A DNA stretch of 64,000 nt from Streptomyces californicus. GTDB taxonomy: Bacteria > Actinomycetota > Actinomycetes > Streptomycetales > Streptomycetaceae. Numbering within the stretch: position 1 is the first letter of the stretch; every line of letters begins with the position of its first letter. The translations under genes were made by a program, and so were the position numbers. The notes below the pieces were generated by a model. It had not been told where the DNA came from and made no database searches. It saw nothing but the letters and a program-made list of their open reading frames with translations. Positions 1-12,818 of the stretch are shown piece after piece. The stretch covers positions 3,508-67,507 of the forward strand of contig NZ_JNZZ01000031.1 of assembly GCF_000717645.1 (NCBI RefSeq). Reading direction: 5' to 3'.

Positions 1-994
1 GCACGACCCGGCCCTCCTCCGGGCGCTCCGCGTTGAACCGCAGCTCCGGAGTGACGATCCTGCGCAGCGACAGCTCCTCCTGCCGCGTCATCGTGAACCG
101 GGCCTTGTGCAGGTCCACCGCGTCCCCGAACCGCCCGTCGTCCAGCCGCACCCCGCCCCGGCACTCGAATATCTGCGAGCGGGTGCCGCGCGCCGGGGTC
201 GGGGCGTAGACCACGCCGTACGGGGGAGTGGTGCCCTGGTTCCCCGTGTCGACGCTCACCCACGCCTCGGTCATGTAGAGCGTCCGCTCCACCGTCAACT
301 GCGGGGCGTTCAGCGCCCGGCGGTCCTGTGCCGCCCGCAGCCGGCTGCCGCGCAGGGACAGCGAACCGCCCACCTTCGCCCCGCGCAGGCTCAGCTCGCC
401 CAGCGTCTCGATCATCTCGGCCTGGAGGTCCTGCGCGACCGTCATGCCGTCCCCGACGACGGCCCGCCCGTGCCGGTCCGGGCCGACGCTGAGCTGGTTG
501 ATCAGCAGGTCCGTGCCGATCTGGGCGTCGGTCAGCCGGATGCCCCGGTCGATCCGGCAGCGCGGCAGATGCAGATCGCCCTCCGTCTGCAACCGCGCCG
601 CCTCCAGCCGGGGCAGCGCGCAGCCCACCAGCCGCAACGTCGTGAAGTGACACTCCGGGAGCACCACCTCCTGCTCGAATCGGCAGCCGGTCAGCTCCAC
701 GTACGGAGAGACCCGGCCGCCCGCCAGATCCAGCTTTCCGGTGATCCGCACGCCCCGGAGCTTCAGCGCCGCCACCCGGCCGGGCCGGGCGGGCGGACCG
801 CTCAGCAGCAGCCGCGCCACCGTGCGCGCGCCGACGCTCCGCTCCGGCCCCCAGGCGTGCGGGGCGAACGGGTCGTTGCGCGTCGGGTCGTAGGTCCGTA
901 AGTCGTAGGTCGTCCCGTTGCGGAACGACTGCCACATGCCCAGCTCCGCTGCGCTGAGGCCGTCCGGGATATCGCCTTCGTGCGGCTCGGTCAC
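1..994 (-). CDS. Repeat-rich membrane-associated protein (5' part, runs off window)
   Basis: The first 331 codons of a leftward gene; the rest lies beyond base 1. The GTG start at 994 follows GGAGGG about 7 bases upstream. The N-terminus reads VTEPHEGDIPDGLSAAELGM. From about residue 60 it shows irregular 20-residue units of the form LxLxGAxVxGxLxLxG (for example LRGVRITGKLDLAGG and LSLRGAKVGGSLSLRG), which suggests a right-handed beta-helix like pentapeptide-repeat or bactofilin proteins. Actinomycete homologues are often labelled 'oxidoreductase' without biochemical support; no catalytic motif is visible here. It is divergent from hisD and shares a 218-bp upstream region with it. Existence as a gene is clear; function is unknown. 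Confidence 0.75.
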   Translation of the reverse strand, partial: MTEPHEGDIPDGLSAAELGMWQSFRNGTTYDLRTYDPTRNDPFAPHAWGPERSVGARTVARLLLSGPPARPGRVAALKLRGVRITGKLDLAGGRVSPYVELTGCRFEQEVVLPECHFTTLRLVGCALPRLEAARLQTEGDLHLPRCRIDRGIRLTDAQIGTDLLINQLSVGPDRHGRAVVGDGMTVAQDLQAEMIETLGELSLRGAKVGGSLSLRGSRLRAAQDRRALNAPQLTVERTLYMTEAWVSVDTGNQGTTPPYGVVYAPTPARGTRSQIFECRGGVRLDDGRFGDAVDLHKARFTMTRQEELSLRRIVTPELRFNAERPEEGRVV

Positions 995-1090
995 GGCCGC
1001 TCCCTCCGTGCGCACATGCCGTCGTGCCGTCGTGCCCTCGTGGTGCACACACGCTGTAGAGCCGTTATTCCCGTGTGCGACGCCGTGAAG

Positions 1091-4278
<3,188 letters not shown>

Positions 4279-4282
<4 letters not shown>

Positions 4283-4446
4283 CCGGCCTCAGCACGATCC
4301 TGATCGTCGTCGGCCTCTTCCTGGCCGGCGGCGTCTACTCCTTCTCCAAGCAGGGGATGCCCAAGGGGGTCATCGTGCTGCTGTCGATCGGCTCCGTGAT
4401 GTGCCTGGTGGCGGGCATCCTGCGGATCCAGGGACTGTGGGACTGA
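4279..4446 (+). CDS. Small two-helix membrane protein inside the his cluster
   Basis: A 55-aa protein, [20 protein letters not shown]... ending RIQGLWD. Two hydrophobic segments (about residues 4-18 and 29-46) are separated by a short [10 protein letters not shown] hinge, which predicts a small integral membrane hairpin. The GTG start overlaps the hisB TGA, and hisH follows 13 bases later. It has no known enzymatic motif. Its position in the his cluster suggests co-expression, but any role in histidine synthesis is only a guess. Confidence 0.8.
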
Positions 4447-4459
4447 GGGCGGACGGACC

Positions 4460-5104
4460 ATGAGCGAGAACAAGAAGAAGGTCGTCGTCTTCGACTACGG
4501 CTTCGGCAACGTGCGTTCCGCCGAGCGGGCTCTCGCCCGCGTCGGCGCCGACGTCGAGATCACCCGCGACTACGACCGCGCGATGGCCGCCGACGGGCTG
4601 CTCGTCCCCGGCGTCGGCGCGTTCGCCGCGTGCATGGAGGGGCTCAAGCGGGCCCGGGGCGACTGGATCGTCGGCCGCAGGCTGGCCGGCGGACGCCCGG
4701 TCATGGGCATCTGCGTCGGGATGCAGATCCTGTTCGAGCGCGGCATCGAGCACGGCGTGGAGACCGAGGGCCTGGACGAGTGGCCCGGCACGGTCGGCCC
4801 CCTGAAGGCCGACGTCGTCCCTCACATGGGCTGGAACACCGTCGACGCCCCCGAGGGCTCCCGGCTCTTCGCCGGCCTGGACGCCGACGCGCGCTACTAC
4901 TTCGTGCACTCCTACGCGGCGCACGACTGGTCCCTCGAAGTCACCAACGCCAAGATCCGTGCCCCCAGGGTCACGTGGTCCACGTACGGCGAACGGTTCG
5001 TGGCCGCCGTGGAGAACGGCGCGCTGTGGGCCACCCAGTTCCACCCCGAGAAGTCCGGCGATGCCGGCGCCCAGCTGCTGACCAACTGGATCGAGACGCT
5101 GTAA
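4460..5104 (+). CDS. hisH: Imidazole glycerol phosphate synthase, glutaminase subunit
   Basis: Class I glutamine amidotransferase of 214 aa that supplies ammonia to HisF. It has the [16 protein letters not shown] oxyanion-strand region near residue 49, the nucleophile Cys85 in [13 protein letters not shown], and the His/Glu pair in [17 protein letters not shown] near the C-terminus. A GGGCGGACGG stretch precedes the ATG. The TAA at 5102-5104 shares its last A with the ATG of priA. Confidence 0.96.
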   Translation: MSENKKKVVVFDYGFGNVRSAERALARVGADVEITRDYDRAMAADGLLVPGVGAFAACMEGLKRARGDWIVGRRLAGGRPVMGICVGMQILFERGIEHGVETEGLDEWPGTVGPLKADVVPHMGWNTVDAPEGSRLFAGLDADARYYFVHSYAAHDWSLEVTNAKIRAPRVTWSTYGERFVAAVENGALWATQFHPEKSGDAGAQLLTNWIETL

Positions 5105-5829
5105 TGCCGAAGCTTGAACTGCTCCCCGCCGTCGACGTCCGCGACGGCCAGGCCGTCCGCCTCGTCCACGGCGAGTCCGGCTCCGAGACCTCCTACGGCT
5201 CCCCGCTGGAGGCCGCCCTCGCCTGGCAGAGCGCCGGCGCCGAGTGGCTGCACCTGGTGGACCTGGACGCCGCCTTCGGGACCGGTGACAACCGCACCCT
5301 GATCGCCGAGGTCGCCGGGGCCATGGAGATCAAGGTCGAGCTGTCCGGCGGCATCCGCGACGACGCCTCGCTGGAGGCCGCCCTCGCCACCGGCTGCCGC
5401 CGCGTCAACCTCGGCACCGCCGCCCTGGAGACGCCCGAGTGGGTCGCCAAGGTCATCGCCGAGCACGGCGACAAGATCGCCGTCGGCCTCGACGTCCGGG
5501 GCACCACCCTGCGCGGCCGCGGCTGGACGCGCGACGGCGGCGACCTGTACGAGACGCTGGCCCGCCTCGACTCCGAGGGCTGCGCCCGCTACGTCGTCAC
5601 CGACATCGCCAAGGACGGCACGCTCCAGGGCCCCAACCTCGGCCTGCTGCGCGACGTCTGCGCCGCCACCGACCGGCCGGTCGTCGCCTCCGGCGGGGTC
5701 TCCTCGCTCGACGACCTGCGCGCGATCTCCCTCCTCGTCCCCGAGGGCGTCGAGGGCGCGATCGTCGGCAAGGCGCTGTACGCGAAGGCGTTCACCCTGG
5801 AAGAGGCGCTCAAGGCGGTCGCCGCATGA
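5104..5829 (+). CDS. priA: Bifunctional phosphoribosyl isomerase (ProFAR/PRA isomerase)
   Basis: A 241-aa (beta/alpha)8 barrel of the HisA/HisF family. In Streptomyces and mycobacteria this enzyme isomerises both ProFAR (histidine route) and phosphoribosyl anthranilate (tryptophan route), replacing TrpF. The two catalytic aspartates are visible, Asp11 in [10 protein letters not shown] and Asp130 in VGLDVRG, with the phosphate loops SGGIRDD and [10 protein letters not shown]. It lies between hisH and the RidA-like gene with one-base and four-base overlaps. The dual activity is inferred from family membership and from the lack of trpF beside the trp genes here. Confidence 0.94.
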   Translation: MPKLELLPAVDVRDGQAVRLVHGESGSETSYGSPLEAALAWQSAGAEWLHLVDLDAAFGTGDNRTLIAEVAGAMEIKVELSGGIRDDASLEAALATGCRRVNLGTAALETPEWVAKVIAEHGDKIAVGLDVRGTTLRGRGWTRDGGDLYETLARLDSEGCARYVVTDIAKDGTLQGPNLGLLRDVCAATDRPVVASGGVSSLDDLRAISLLVPEGVEGAIVGKALYAKAFTLEEALKAVAA

Positions 5830-6233
5830 CGGACGCCGCCCCCTCCGTACGCCGGATCTCCACCGGCGCGCCCTGGGAGGAGAAGTTCGGCTACTCGCGC
5901 GCCGTCGAACTCCCCAACGGGCTCGTCCTGGTGGCCGGCTGCACCTCCGTGGTCAACGGCGAGATCGCCGCGGGCTCCCCGTACGAGCAGGCCGTCACCT
6001 CCTTCGACGTGGCGTTCGCCGCCCTGGAACAGGTGGGCCTCGGCCGCGAGGACGTCGTCCGCACCCGGATGTACATCACGCACGCCCGGGACGTGGAGGA
6101 GGTCGGCCGCGCCCACAAGGAGCTGTTCGACGCCGTGCGCCCCGCCGCCTCGATGATCATCGTCTCCGGGTTCGTGGACCCGAGCCTGGTCGTCGAGGTC
6201 GAGGTCGAGGCGTACCGGGGAGGCGCGCGATGA
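5826..6233 (+). CDS. RidA/YjgF-family protein
   Basis: A 135-aa protein of the RidA (YER057c/UK114) family, whose archetype hydrolyses reactive enamine/imine intermediates from PLP enzymes. Visible family elements are [10 protein letters not shown] near residue 35, [30 protein letters not shown], and the C-terminal [25 protein letters not shown]. The usual arginine of RidA (…TRVTVGV… region) is shifted, so it may belong to a sister subgroup. It overlaps priA and hisF by four bases each, which places it firmly in the his operon. Confidence 0.88.
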   Translation: MTDAAPSVRRISTGAPWEEKFGYSRAVELPNGLVLVAGCTSVVNGEIAAGSPYEQAVTSFDVAFAALEQVGLGREDVVRTRMYITHARDVEEVGRAHKELFDAVRPAASMIIVSGFVDPSLVVEVEVEAYRGGAR

Positions 6234-6985
6234 GTCTCGCCGTACGGGTCATCCCCTGCCTGGACGTCGACAACGGCCGGGTCGTCAAGGGCGTCAACTT
6301 CCAGAACCTGCGCGACGCCGGCGACCCCGTCGAGATGGCCAAGCTGTACGACGCCGAGGGCGCCGACGAGCTGACGTTCCTGGACATCACCGCCTCCAGC
6401 GGCGACCGCGAGACGACGTACGACGTGGTCCGCCGCACCGCCGAGCAGGTCTTCATCCCGCTCACCGTGGGAGGCGGCGTCCGCACGGCGGACGACGTCG
6501 ACAAGCTGCTGCGGGCCGGAGCGGACAAGGTCGGCGTCAACACCGCGGCGATCGCCCGCCCCGACCTCATCCGCGAGATCGGCGAACGGTTCGGACGCCA
6601 GGTCCTCGTGCTCTCCGTCGACGCCCGCCGCACCCCCGAGGGCACGTTCGAGGTCACCACGCACGGCGGCCGCCAGGGCACCGGCATCGACGCCGTCGAG
6701 TGGGCCCACCGGGCCGCCGAACTGGGCGCGGGGGAGATCCTGCTCAACTCGATGGACGCCGACGGCACGAAGGACGGCTACGACACCGAGATGATCGAGG
6801 CCGTGCGTCGGCACGTCTCCGTCCCCCTCATCGCCTCCGGCGGCGCGGGCCGGCTCGCCGACTTCGCCCCGGCGATCGGGGCGGGAGCCGACGCGGTGCT
6901 CGCGGCCTCCGTGTTCCACTTCGGCGACCTGCGGATCTCCGAGGTCAAGGACGCCCTGCGGGAGGCGGGCCACCCGGTCCGCTGA
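6230..6985 (+). CDS. hisF: Imidazole glycerol phosphate synthase, cyclase subunit
   Basis: A 251-aa (beta/alpha)8 barrel that joins ammonia from HisH to PRFAR, forming IGP and AICAR. Catalytic Asp12 lies in [15 protein letters not shown], and the second acid is in LSVDARR near residue 131. Phosphate-binding loops [10 protein letters not shown] and [11 protein letters not shown] are present. It is the last gene of the cluster, overlaps the RidA-like gene, and is followed 31 bases later by a strong hairpin. Confidence 0.97.
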   Translation: MSLAVRVIPCLDVDNGRVVKGVNFQNLRDAGDPVEMAKLYDAEGADELTFLDITASSGDRETTYDVVRRTAEQVFIPLTVGGGVRTADDVDKLLRAGADKVGVNTAAIARPDLIREIGERFGRQVLVLSVDARRTPEGTFEVTTHGGRQGTGIDAVEWAHRAAELGAGEILLNSMDADGTKDGYDTEMIEAVRRHVSVPLIASGGAGRLADFAPAIGAGADAVLAASVFHFGDLRISEVKDALREAGHPVR

Positions 6986-7016
6986 ACCACTGACGGCCCG
7001 GCTCCCGCGCCCGTAT

Positions 7017-7048
7017 CGGCCCGGCTCCCTCTCGGGGGAGCCGGGCCG
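7017..7048 (+). terminator. Terminator after the his cluster
   Basis: A perfect 13-bp stem, CGGCCCGGCTCCC pairing with GGGAGCCGGGCCG, with a six-base loop at 7030-7035. It lies 31 bases past the hisF stop. No U-tract follows, which is usual for streptomycete terminators. Confidence 0.75.
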
Positions 7049-7091
7049 CACGTTTCTCCGGAGGCTGTCCGAGGCCCGGCAAACGCACAAG

Positions 7092-7123
7092 AAAAGTTGT
7101 GCAAATCTTATTGTGCAACTTTT
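7092..7123. promoter_or_regulatory. A+T-rich palindromic operator/promoter of the HTH gene
   Basis: Inverted repeat AAAAGTTGTGCAA - 6 bases - TTGTGCAACTTTT, 11 of 13 arm positions complementary. A further copy of GCACAA lies at 7085-7090, so three copies of the hexamer are spaced about 12-14 bases apart. This is one of the few A+T-rich stretches in the region and sits 24-55 bases before the regulator's ATG. An autoregulatory operator overlapping the promoter is the simplest reading. Confidence 0.6.
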
Positions 7124-7146
7124 CTTTCGCATCTACTGTCCCTGTC

Positions 7147-7734
7147 ATGCCCAGCAACGAACGCCACCGCATCTCCGACCTCGACACCCTCAAGGCGATC
7201 AGCCACCCCCTGCGCCTGAAGCTCTACCGCGCCCTGCACATCAAGCGCACCGCCACCGCCTCCCAGCTCGCCGACCAGGTCGACGAGGCCGTCTCGCTCG
7301 TCAGCTACCACCTGCGCAAGCTCGCCGACCACGGCCTGATCGAACCCGCCGAGGGGCAGGGCACCGACGGCCGGGAGCGCTGGTGGCAGCCGTCCGCCCG
7401 CGGGCTGACCTACAGCGAGGCGGACTTCGGTGACGCGCCGGAGACGGCGGCCGTATACGCCGCCGCGGGCCGGATGTCCTTCGACCAGCACGTCGAGCTC
7501 TACCGCGCCCACCAGGACTCGCGGCACACCTGGGACGCGGAGTGGCGCGGCGCCTCCTGGAGCTCGGAGAACCTCCTGAGGCTCACCGCGGGCGAACTGG
7601 CCGACCTGTCCCGGGAGATGGGGGCGCTGATCGACCGCTACCAGGAAGCCGGCAACGCCCGCGACGCGGCCGGCGACACGGAGGGCCGGGAGAGCGTCGC
7701 CCTGCACACCTACGGCTTCCCCTTCCGCCCGTGA
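7147..7734 (+). CDS. ArsR-like winged-helix transcriptional regulator
   Basis: A 195-aa protein with an N-terminal winged helix: SHPLRLKLYRALHIKRTATASQLADQ followed by SLVSYHLRKLADHGLIEPAEG (residues about 15-75). The C-terminal 110 residues are specific to this subgroup and end PFRP. No metal-binding cysteine box is visible, so a non-metal ligand is likely. ATG 7147 was chosen over upstream in-frame codons because those fall in the operator palindrome. The MFS exporter downstream is probably its target; known members of this arrangement repress an efflux gene. Confidence 0.88.
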   Translation: MPSNERHRISDLDTLKAISHPLRLKLYRALHIKRTATASQLADQVDEAVSLVSYHLRKLADHGLIEPAEGQGTDGRERWWQPSARGLTYSEADFGDAPETAAVYAAAGRMSFDQHVELYRAHQDSRHTWDAEWRGASWSSENLLRLTAGELADLSREMGALIDRYQEAGNARDAAGDTEGRESVALHTYGFPFRP

Positions 7735-7856
7735 GTCCGCGCCCGTGAGCCCGTGCCCGTGGCTCCCGGCCCGTGAGCCCGCGCCCGTGACTCTCCGCCT
7801 GTGAGCCCGCGCCCGTGAGCCTTCGTCCGCGAATCCCCGCCCGTGAGCCTCCGCCA
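7731..7856. repeat. 14-bp tandem repeat between regulator and MFS genes
   Basis: GTGAG-type units begin at 7731, 7745, 7759, 7773, 7787, 7801, 7815, 7829 and 7843, exactly 14 bases apart, with consensus CCGCGCCCGTGAGC. A last partial unit ends in the ATGAG at 7856. The first unit is the 3' end and stop codon of the regulator gene. Fourteen is not a multiple of three, so the array scatters GTG and TGA codons through all frames and is non-coding. Confidence 0.9.
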
Positions 7857-7906
7857 TGAGCTTCCGGCCCCTCCCGGGCCGCCACCCAACTCCCGAGGAC
7901 GCACCC

Positions 7907-9160
7907 ATGACCGTCGCCGCCGCGGCAGCCCCAGAACGCCCCGCCCACCGCGACCCCAACGTCCTGCGCTGGCTCGGCGCGTACACCGCGTCGATGATCG
8001 GCGACAGCGTCTACTTCATGGCCCTGGCCTGGGCCGCCGCCCGTACCGGCAGCGCTTCCGGCGCCGGCCTGGTCCTCGCCGCGGGATCCCTGCCGCGCGC
8101 TCTGCTGATGCTCGGCGGGGGAGTGCTCGCCGACCGGTTCGGCCCCCGCCGCATCGTCATCGGCAGCGACGCCGCCCGGGCGCTCCTCGTGCTCGGCCTC
8201 GCCGCCGTGCTGTTCCTCACCGGGCCCACCGTGGCCGTCCTGGTGGTCGTCGCCGTGCTCTTCGGCGCGGTCGACGCCCTGTTCCTGCCCGCCGTCGGAG
8301 CGCTCCCGCCCCGGCTCACCGCCCCCGGTCAGCTCGCCCGCGTCCAGGGCCTGCGCGCACTGGCCGCGCGCGGCTCCACGATCATCGGCGCGCCGATGGG
8401 CGGGGTCGCCGTGGCGGCCGGTGGCCCCTCGCTCGCCCTCGCCGCCGCCGGAGTGCTCTTCGCCCTGTCCCTGCCGCTGCTCCTGGGACTGCGGCTCCGG
8501 CCGCTGCCCGCCCCGGCGGTCTCCGACGAGGAGGCCGTAACGAAGGCCCCCCACGCCTGGCACGACCTCGTCGACGGGCTCCGGTACATCCGCCGCCACC
8601 CGCTGCTCGGCCCGCTCATGCTCGTCATCGCCCTCAGCGAGCTCGGCTTCGTCGGACCGCTCAACCTCGGCCTGATCCTGCTCTCCGAACAGCGCGGCTG
8701 GGGCGCCTCCGGCATGGGCTGGATCGTCGCCGGATTCGCCGGCGGAGCGGCCGGCTCCGCCCTGCTCCTCGCTGTCCGGGGCCGGGTGCCGCGCGCCGGA
8801 CTGGTGATGGGGGTGCTGGCCCTCGTCGGCGGCGCGGGCATCGCGGCCCTGGCCCAGGTCCCCTCGGTCGCCGCCGCCGCGGCGATCGCCGCGGGGGTCG
8901 GCCTCACGGCCGGCCTGGCCGGCGCGCTGTGCGGCGCCCTCGTCCAGACCGCCGCCGACCCCGCGTACCTGGGCCGGGTCACGTCCGTGTCGACGCTCTT
9001 CACCTACGCCGTCATCCCGCTGAGCTACCCCGTCACCGGGGCCGCCGTCGCCCTCTGGGGCACCGGGCCGGTGTACACGGTCAGCGCCGCCGTGTGCGCG
9101 GCAGGCGGCGTCCTGGGGCTCGTGCTCACCGTCCTCCGCCGCGCCGAACTGCCCCGCTGA
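7907..9160 (+). CDS. MFS transporter
   Basis: A 417-aa major facilitator protein with about 10-12 hydrophobic helices, similar in layout to the enterobactin-exporter/MFS_3 type drug and siderophore exporters. The N-terminal half has the motif-A-like [20 protein letters not shown] near residue 72. The central cytoplasmic loop ([24 protein letters not shown]) separates the halves. ATG 7907 has GAGGA upstream; an earlier in-frame ATG at 7856 lies in the tandem repeat and lacks a ribosome site. Substrate unknown. Regulation by the neighbouring winged-helix protein is inferred. Confidence 0.9.
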   Translation: MTVAAAAAPERPAHRDPNVLRWLGAYTASMIGDSVYFMALAWAAARTGSASGAGLVLAAGSLPRALLMLGGGVLADRFGPRRIVIGSDAARALLVLGLAAVLFLTGPTVAVLVVVAVLFGAVDALFLPAVGALPPRLTAPGQLARVQGLRALAARGSTIIGAPMGGVAVAAGGPSLALAAAGVLFALSLPLLLGLRLRPLPAPAVSDEEAVTKAPHAWHDLVDGLRYIRRHPLLGPLMLVIALSELGFVGPLNLGLILLSEQRGWGASGMGWIVAGFAGGAAGSALLLAVRGRVPRAGLVMGVLALVGGAGIAALAQVPSVAAAAAIAAGVGLTAGLAGALCGALVQTAADPAYLGRVTSVSTLFTYAVIPLSYPVTGAAVALWGTGPVYTVSAAVCAAGGVLGLVLTVLRRAELPR

Positions 9161-9181
9161 CCCGGCGACCGGCGAGGACGG

Positions 9182-9212
9182 GCCCGGGGCACCCCGCCCG
9201 GTGGCCCCGGGC
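9182..9212. terminator. Hairpin between convergent MFS and TIGR03085-type genes
   Basis: GCCCGGGGCACC (9182-9193) pairs with GGTGGCCCCGGGC (9200-9212) with one bulge. It lies between two converging stop codons and can serve both strands. Confidence 0.6.
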
Positions 9213-9237
9213 GGACCGCAGCCCCGCCGGGGGCGGC

Positions 9238-9870
9238 CTACATCCCCAGCTCCGCCATCCGCAGCCGCTCCACCGCCGACTCCTCGCCCTCCACCCGGAC
9301 GTCCGCCGCGTCCTGCCGCCCGAAGGCGTACAGCAGCAGCTCGCCGGGCTCCCCGGTCACCGTCACCACCGGCGCCCCCTTGTGCGCCACCGCCGTCTGC
9401 CCGTCCGGGCGCCGCAGCACAAGGCCCACCGGGGACCGGCGGCCCAGCAGCCGGGCCGTCCGCTCGGTCCGCGACCAGAGCACGTCGGAGAAGACCGGGT
9501 CCAGCTCACGCCGCGACCAGTCCGGCTGGGCCCGCCGCACGTCCTCGGTGTGGACGAAGAACTCGACGGTGTTCGCCACCTCGTCGACCTGCTTGAGGGA
9601 CAGGGGCGAGAACCGGGGCGGCCCGGTCCGGATCAGCTGGATCAGCTCCTCGTACGGTTTCGCCGCGAACTCCGCCTGCACCCGCTCCAGCCGGGGCTTC
9701 AACGCCCCGACCAGCAGGCCGCCCGCCGCGTCCGCGCGGCGTTCGCGGACCACCACGTGGGCGGCCAGGTCGCGGGTCTTCCAGCCGTCGCACAGGGTCG
9801 GAGCCCCGGGACCGGCGGCCTCCAACAGATCGGCGAGCAGAAGACGTTCACGCTTCGCATGGGTCGACAT
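9238..9870 (-). CDS. TIGR03085-family DinB/MDMPI-like protein
   Basis: A 210-aa protein starting [20 protein letters not shown]. It matches the actinobacterial TIGR03085 family, related to the mycothiol-dependent maleylpyruvate isomerase and DinB metal-binding four-helix bundle. The typical [21 protein letters not shown] near residue 25 carries the first metal-ligand histidine, and [17 protein letters not shown] near 102 carries the second. The C-terminal domain ([12 protein letters not shown]... to ELGM) resembles the MDMPI C-terminal region. It stands alone on the minus strand next to hisI. Substrate is not known; a mycothiol-related transfer is possible. Confidence 0.85.
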   Translation of the reverse strand: MSTHAKRERLLLADLLEAAGPGAPTLCDGWKTRDLAAHVVVRERRADAAGGLLVGALKPRLERVQAEFAAKPYEELIQLIRTGPPRFSPLSLKQVDEVANTVEFFVHTEDVRRAQPDWSRRELDPVFSDVLWSRTERTARLLGRRSPVGLVLRRPDGQTAVAHKGAPVVTVTGEPGELLLYAFGRQDAADVRVEGEESAVERLRMAELGM

Positions 9871-9954
9871 GTCCGTCAGCGTACGACCGTCACCCGGGGT
9901 CCGCCCAGTGGACGCCCGCCCGGAGGGGGCGCGCGGTCACGGCACAATGGGCCC

Positions 9955-10335
9955 ATGACGAGCACGCCCGACGCCACGACGCCCGCCGGCGGCCTGGACC
10001 CCGCCATCGCCGCCCGCCTCAAGCGCGGCGCCGACGGTCTGGTCCCCGCCATCGCCCAGCAGTACGACACCGGCGAGGTGCTGATGCTCGGCTGGATGGA
10101 CGACGAGGCGCTGCACCGCACCCTCACCACCGGCCGCTGCACCTACTGGTCGCGCAGCCGCCAGGAGTACTGGGTCAAGGGCGACACCTCCGGCCACGTC
10201 CAGCACGTGAAGTCCGTCGCCCTCGACTGCGACGCCGACACCGTGCTGGTCAAGGTCGACCAGACCGGCGCCGCCTGCCACACCGGCGACCGCACCTGCT
10301 TCGACGCCGACGTCCTGCCCCTCCACGACAGCTAA
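9955..10335 (+). CDS. hisI: Phosphoribosyl-AMP cyclohydrolase
   Basis: A 126-aa monofunctional PRA-CH that hydrolyses the adenine ring of PR-AMP in histidine synthesis. Metal-site motifs are present: [28 protein letters not shown] with Cys92, Cys108 and Cys115. There is no fused HisE pyrophosphohydrolase domain, so hisE is expected elsewhere. trpE begins nine bases after the stop, so this His gene is probably co-transcribed with the first Trp gene. Confidence 0.96.
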   Translation: MTSTPDATTPAGGLDPAIAARLKRGADGLVPAIAQQYDTGEVLMLGWMDDEALHRTLTTGRCTYWSRSRQEYWVKGDTSGHVQHVKSVALDCDADTVLVKVDQTGAACHTGDRTCFDADVLPLHDS

Positions 10336-10344
10336 GGTCCGGCC

Positions 10345-11838
10345 ATGGATCTCGACACCTTCCGCAAGCTGGCCGTCGACCGGCGCGTCGTCCCCGTCGG
10401 ACGCCGCCTGCTCGCCGACGGCGACACCCCGGTCGGCCTGTACCGCAAGCTCGCCGCCGAACGCCCCGGCACCTTCCTCCTGGAATCCGCCGAGAACGGC
10501 CGCACCTGGTCGCGCTACTCCTTCATCGGCGTCCGCAGCGCCGCCACCCTCACCGTCCGCGACGGCGAGGCCCACTGGCTGGGCACCCCGCCCGTCGGCG
10601 TCCCGGTGGCCGGCGACCCGCTGGAGGCGCTGCGCGCCACCGTCGAGACCCTGCACACCCCGCGCGACCTGGTGAGCGACCTGGGCCTGCCGCCGTTCAC
10701 CGGCGGCATGGTCGGCTACCTCGGCTACGACGTCGTCCGCCGGCTGGAGAAGATCGGCGAGCACGGCGGCGACGACCTGGCGCTGCCCGAGCTGACCATG
10801 CTCCTCACCTCGGACCTCGCCGTCCTCGACCACCAGAACGGCACCGTCCTGCTGATCGCCAACGCGATCAACCACAACGACCTCGACACCGGGGTCGACG
10901 AGGCGTACGCGGACGCCGTCGCCCGCCTCGACGCGATGGAGCGCGACCTGCGCCGCCCGGTCGAGAACGCCCCCGCCGCCCTGCCCCCCTCCGAGCTGCC
11001 CCCGTACACCGCGCGCTGGGGCGGCGACGCCTACCGGGCCGCCGTGGACGACATCAAGGAGCGCATCCGGGCGGGCGAGGCGTTCCAGGTCGTCCCCTCC
11101 CAGCGGTTCGAGACCCCCTGCACCGCGAGCGCCCTCGACGTCTACCGGGTGCTGCGGGCCACCAACCCGTCCCCGTACATGTACCTCTTCCGCTTCGACG
11201 GGTTCGACGTCGTCGGCTCCAGCCCCGAGGCGCTGGTCAAGGTCGAGGACGGCCGGGCCATGGTCCACCCCATCGCCGGCACCCGGCACCGCGGCGCCAC
11301 CCCGCAGGAGGACCAGGCGCTCGCCGAGGAGCTGCTCGCCGACCCCAAGGAGCGCGCCGAGCACCTGATGCTCGTCGACCTCGGCCGCAACGACCTGGGG
11401 CGGGTCTGCGAACCGGGCAGCGTCGAGGTCGTCGACTTCATGTCCATCGAGCGCTACTCCCACGTGATGCACATCGTCTCCACCGTCACCGGCCGCGTCA
11501 CCGAGGACCGCACCGCCTTCGACGTGCTCACCGCCTGCTTCCCCGCCGGCACCCTCTCCGGCGCCCCCAAGCCGCGCGCCATGCAGATCATCGAGGAGCT
11601 GGAGCCGAGCCGCCGGGGTCTGTACGGGGGCTGCGTCGGCTACCTCGACTTCGCCGGGGACTCCGACACCGCCATCGCCATCCGGACCGCCCTGCTCCGC
11701 GACGGGACGGCGTACGTGCAGGCCGGGGCCGGGGTCGTCGCCGACTCCGATCCGGTCGCCGAGGACACCGAGTGCCGCAACAAGGCGGCGGCCGTGCTCC
11801 GCGCCGTCCACACGGCCAACCGCCTCCACGACCGCTGA
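10345..11838 (+). CDS. trpE: Anthranilate synthase component I
   Basis: A 497-aa chorismate-binding enzyme that makes anthranilate with the glutaminase TrpG (not fused here). The LLES motif at residues 45-48 is the tryptophan feedback-binding element. The C-terminal catalytic region shows [37 protein letters not shown], and [20 protein letters not shown]. Length is normal for the stand-alone subunit. No Trp-rich leader peptide fits in the nine bases after hisI, so attenuation directly upstream is unlikely. Confidence 0.96.
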   Translation: MDLDTFRKLAVDRRVVPVGRRLLADGDTPVGLYRKLAAERPGTFLLESAENGRTWSRYSFIGVRSAATLTVRDGEAHWLGTPPVGVPVAGDPLEALRATVETLHTPRDLVSDLGLPPFTGGMVGYLGYDVVRRLEKIGEHGGDDLALPELTMLLTSDLAVLDHQNGTVLLIANAINHNDLDTGVDEAYADAVARLDAMERDLRRPVENAPAALPPSELPPYTARWGGDAYRAAVDDIKERIRAGEAFQVVPSQRFETPCTASALDVYRVLRATNPSPYMYLFRFDGFDVVGSSPEALVKVEDGRAMVHPIAGTRHRGATPQEDQALAEELLADPKERAEHLMLVDLGRNDLGRVCEPGSVEVVDFMSIERYSHVMHIVSTVTGRVTEDRTAFDVLTACFPAGTLSGAPKPRAMQIIEELEPSRRGLYGGCVGYLDFAGDSDTAIAIRTALLRDGTAYVQAGAGVVADSDPVAEDTECRNKAAAVLRAVHTANRLHDR

Positions 11839-12026
11839 GCCGACGGGAAACCGGCCCGATCCGTGGCTCCGGGGCATGCGGGGGCCCTGGCCGCCTCCAC
11901 GACCGCCGAGCCGACGAGGGCCCCGGCCCGTTCCATGACTCCGGGGCCGGCGGGGCCCCCGGCCGGCCCACGTCACAGAACGGGCCGGCGGGGGCGCCCG
12001 GCCGCCTCCACGACCGCCGAACCGGT
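11820..12026. repeat. Degenerate direct repeats copied from the trpE 3' end
   Basis: CCGCCTCCACGACCGCTGAG at the trpE stop recurs as CCGCCTCCACGACCGCCGAG at 11890 and again at 12002 (with GAACCGG following). The sequence between copies is also repeated in diverged form (GGCCCG..CATG/CTCCGGGG). The first period is about 70 bp and the second about 111 bp. The array is non-coding and separates trpE from the membrane-protein gene. Confidence 0.8.
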
Positions 12027-12034
12027 AGGGGATA

Positions 12035-12706
12035 GTGGAAGGCGTGAGTGCTGCCCCCGTACCCCAGCCCCGAACCGCCGACCCCGACCCCGCCTCCGGC
12101 GCCGCGTCCGACCGGGCCGGGAGCCGCCGCAGTCTCGCGGCCGCCCTGTTCCTCGGCGCGGTCGGCGCGGCCGTCGTCCTCCTCGCCTCCGGGCAGATCT
12201 GGGTCGAGGGCGACGCGGCCACCGCCGGCGGCGCCTTCCCGCTCTCCGTCGACGGCCGGGACGTCACCGGCGTCCCGGCCGCCCTGGCCGTGGTCGGCCT
12301 CGCCGCCCTGGTCGCCGTCTTCGCCGTTCGCGGCGTGGGGCGCCTGACGGTCGCCGCCCTGCTCGCCCTCAGCGGTCTGGGAGCCACCGTCAGCGCGTGG
12401 GCCGGAGCGTCCGACAGCTCGGCCCTCGACGACGAGGCCGCCCGCTCCACCGGCGACACCGCGGCCACCGTCGACGCGCTCAGCCACACCGGCTGGCCGA
12501 TCGTCGCGGCCGCCGGCGGCCTGCTGATCCTGCTGGCCGGACTCCTCGCCCTGCGCTACGGCTCCCGCTGGCCCGCCATGTCCGGGAAGTACGAGCGCGA
12601 CGGCACCCCCCGCCCCGGCCGGGCGCCCCGCACCGCCCCCGACCCGGACCGCCCCGAGGACCTGTGGAAGGCCCTGGACCGGGGCGAGGACCCGACGCGC
12701 GGGTGA
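12035..12706 (+). CDS. Trp-operon-associated membrane protein (TIGR02234/Trp_oprn_chp)
   Basis: A 223-aa protein with four hydrophobic segments (about residues 33-52, 80-98, 105-121 and 157-175) and a proline/arginine-rich cytoplasmic tail ending DLWKALDRGEDPTRG. The VVLLASGQIWVEG and VDGRDVTGVPAALAVVGLAAL segments are typical of the family found between trpE and trpC in actinobacteria. The start is uncertain: GTG 12035 has GGGG upstream, while GTG 12044 lies just after GGAAGG. Function unknown; its conserved position suggests a link to aromatic amino-acid metabolism. Confidence 0.85.
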   Translation: MEGVSAAPVPQPRTADPDPASGAASDRAGSRRSLAAALFLGAVGAAVVLLASGQIWVEGDAATAGGAFPLSVDGRDVTGVPAALAVVGLAALVAVFAVRGVGRLTVAALLALSGLGATVSAWAGASDSSALDDEAARSTGDTAATVDALSHTGWPIVAAAGGLLILLAGLLALRYGSRWPAMSGKYERDGTPRPGRAPRTAPDPDRPEDLWKALDRGEDPTRG

Positions 12707-12719
12707 CCCCAGGTCACCC
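12701..12719 (+). terminator. Short hairpin over the stop of the TIGR02234-type gene
   Basis: GGGTGACC - CCA - GGTCACCC is a perfect 8-bp inverted repeat that includes the TGA stop at 12704-12706. A weaker second hairpin (CCGTAC/GTACGG) follows at once. It may act as a terminator or simply reflect the 3'-end inverted duplications seen elsewhere in the window. Confidence 0.4.
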
Positions 12720-12818
12720 CCCGTACGCCCCGTACGGGACAATGGCAGCGAGCCGCCCCCGGGCGGCGGCCACACGCATCAGCGTCACCCACGGCGCAAC
12801 ACCAACGAGGAGCAACTC

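Noticed and set aside
9955..10335. HisI-HisE fusion
   Set aside because: The product is only 126 residues and ends after the PRA-CH domain.
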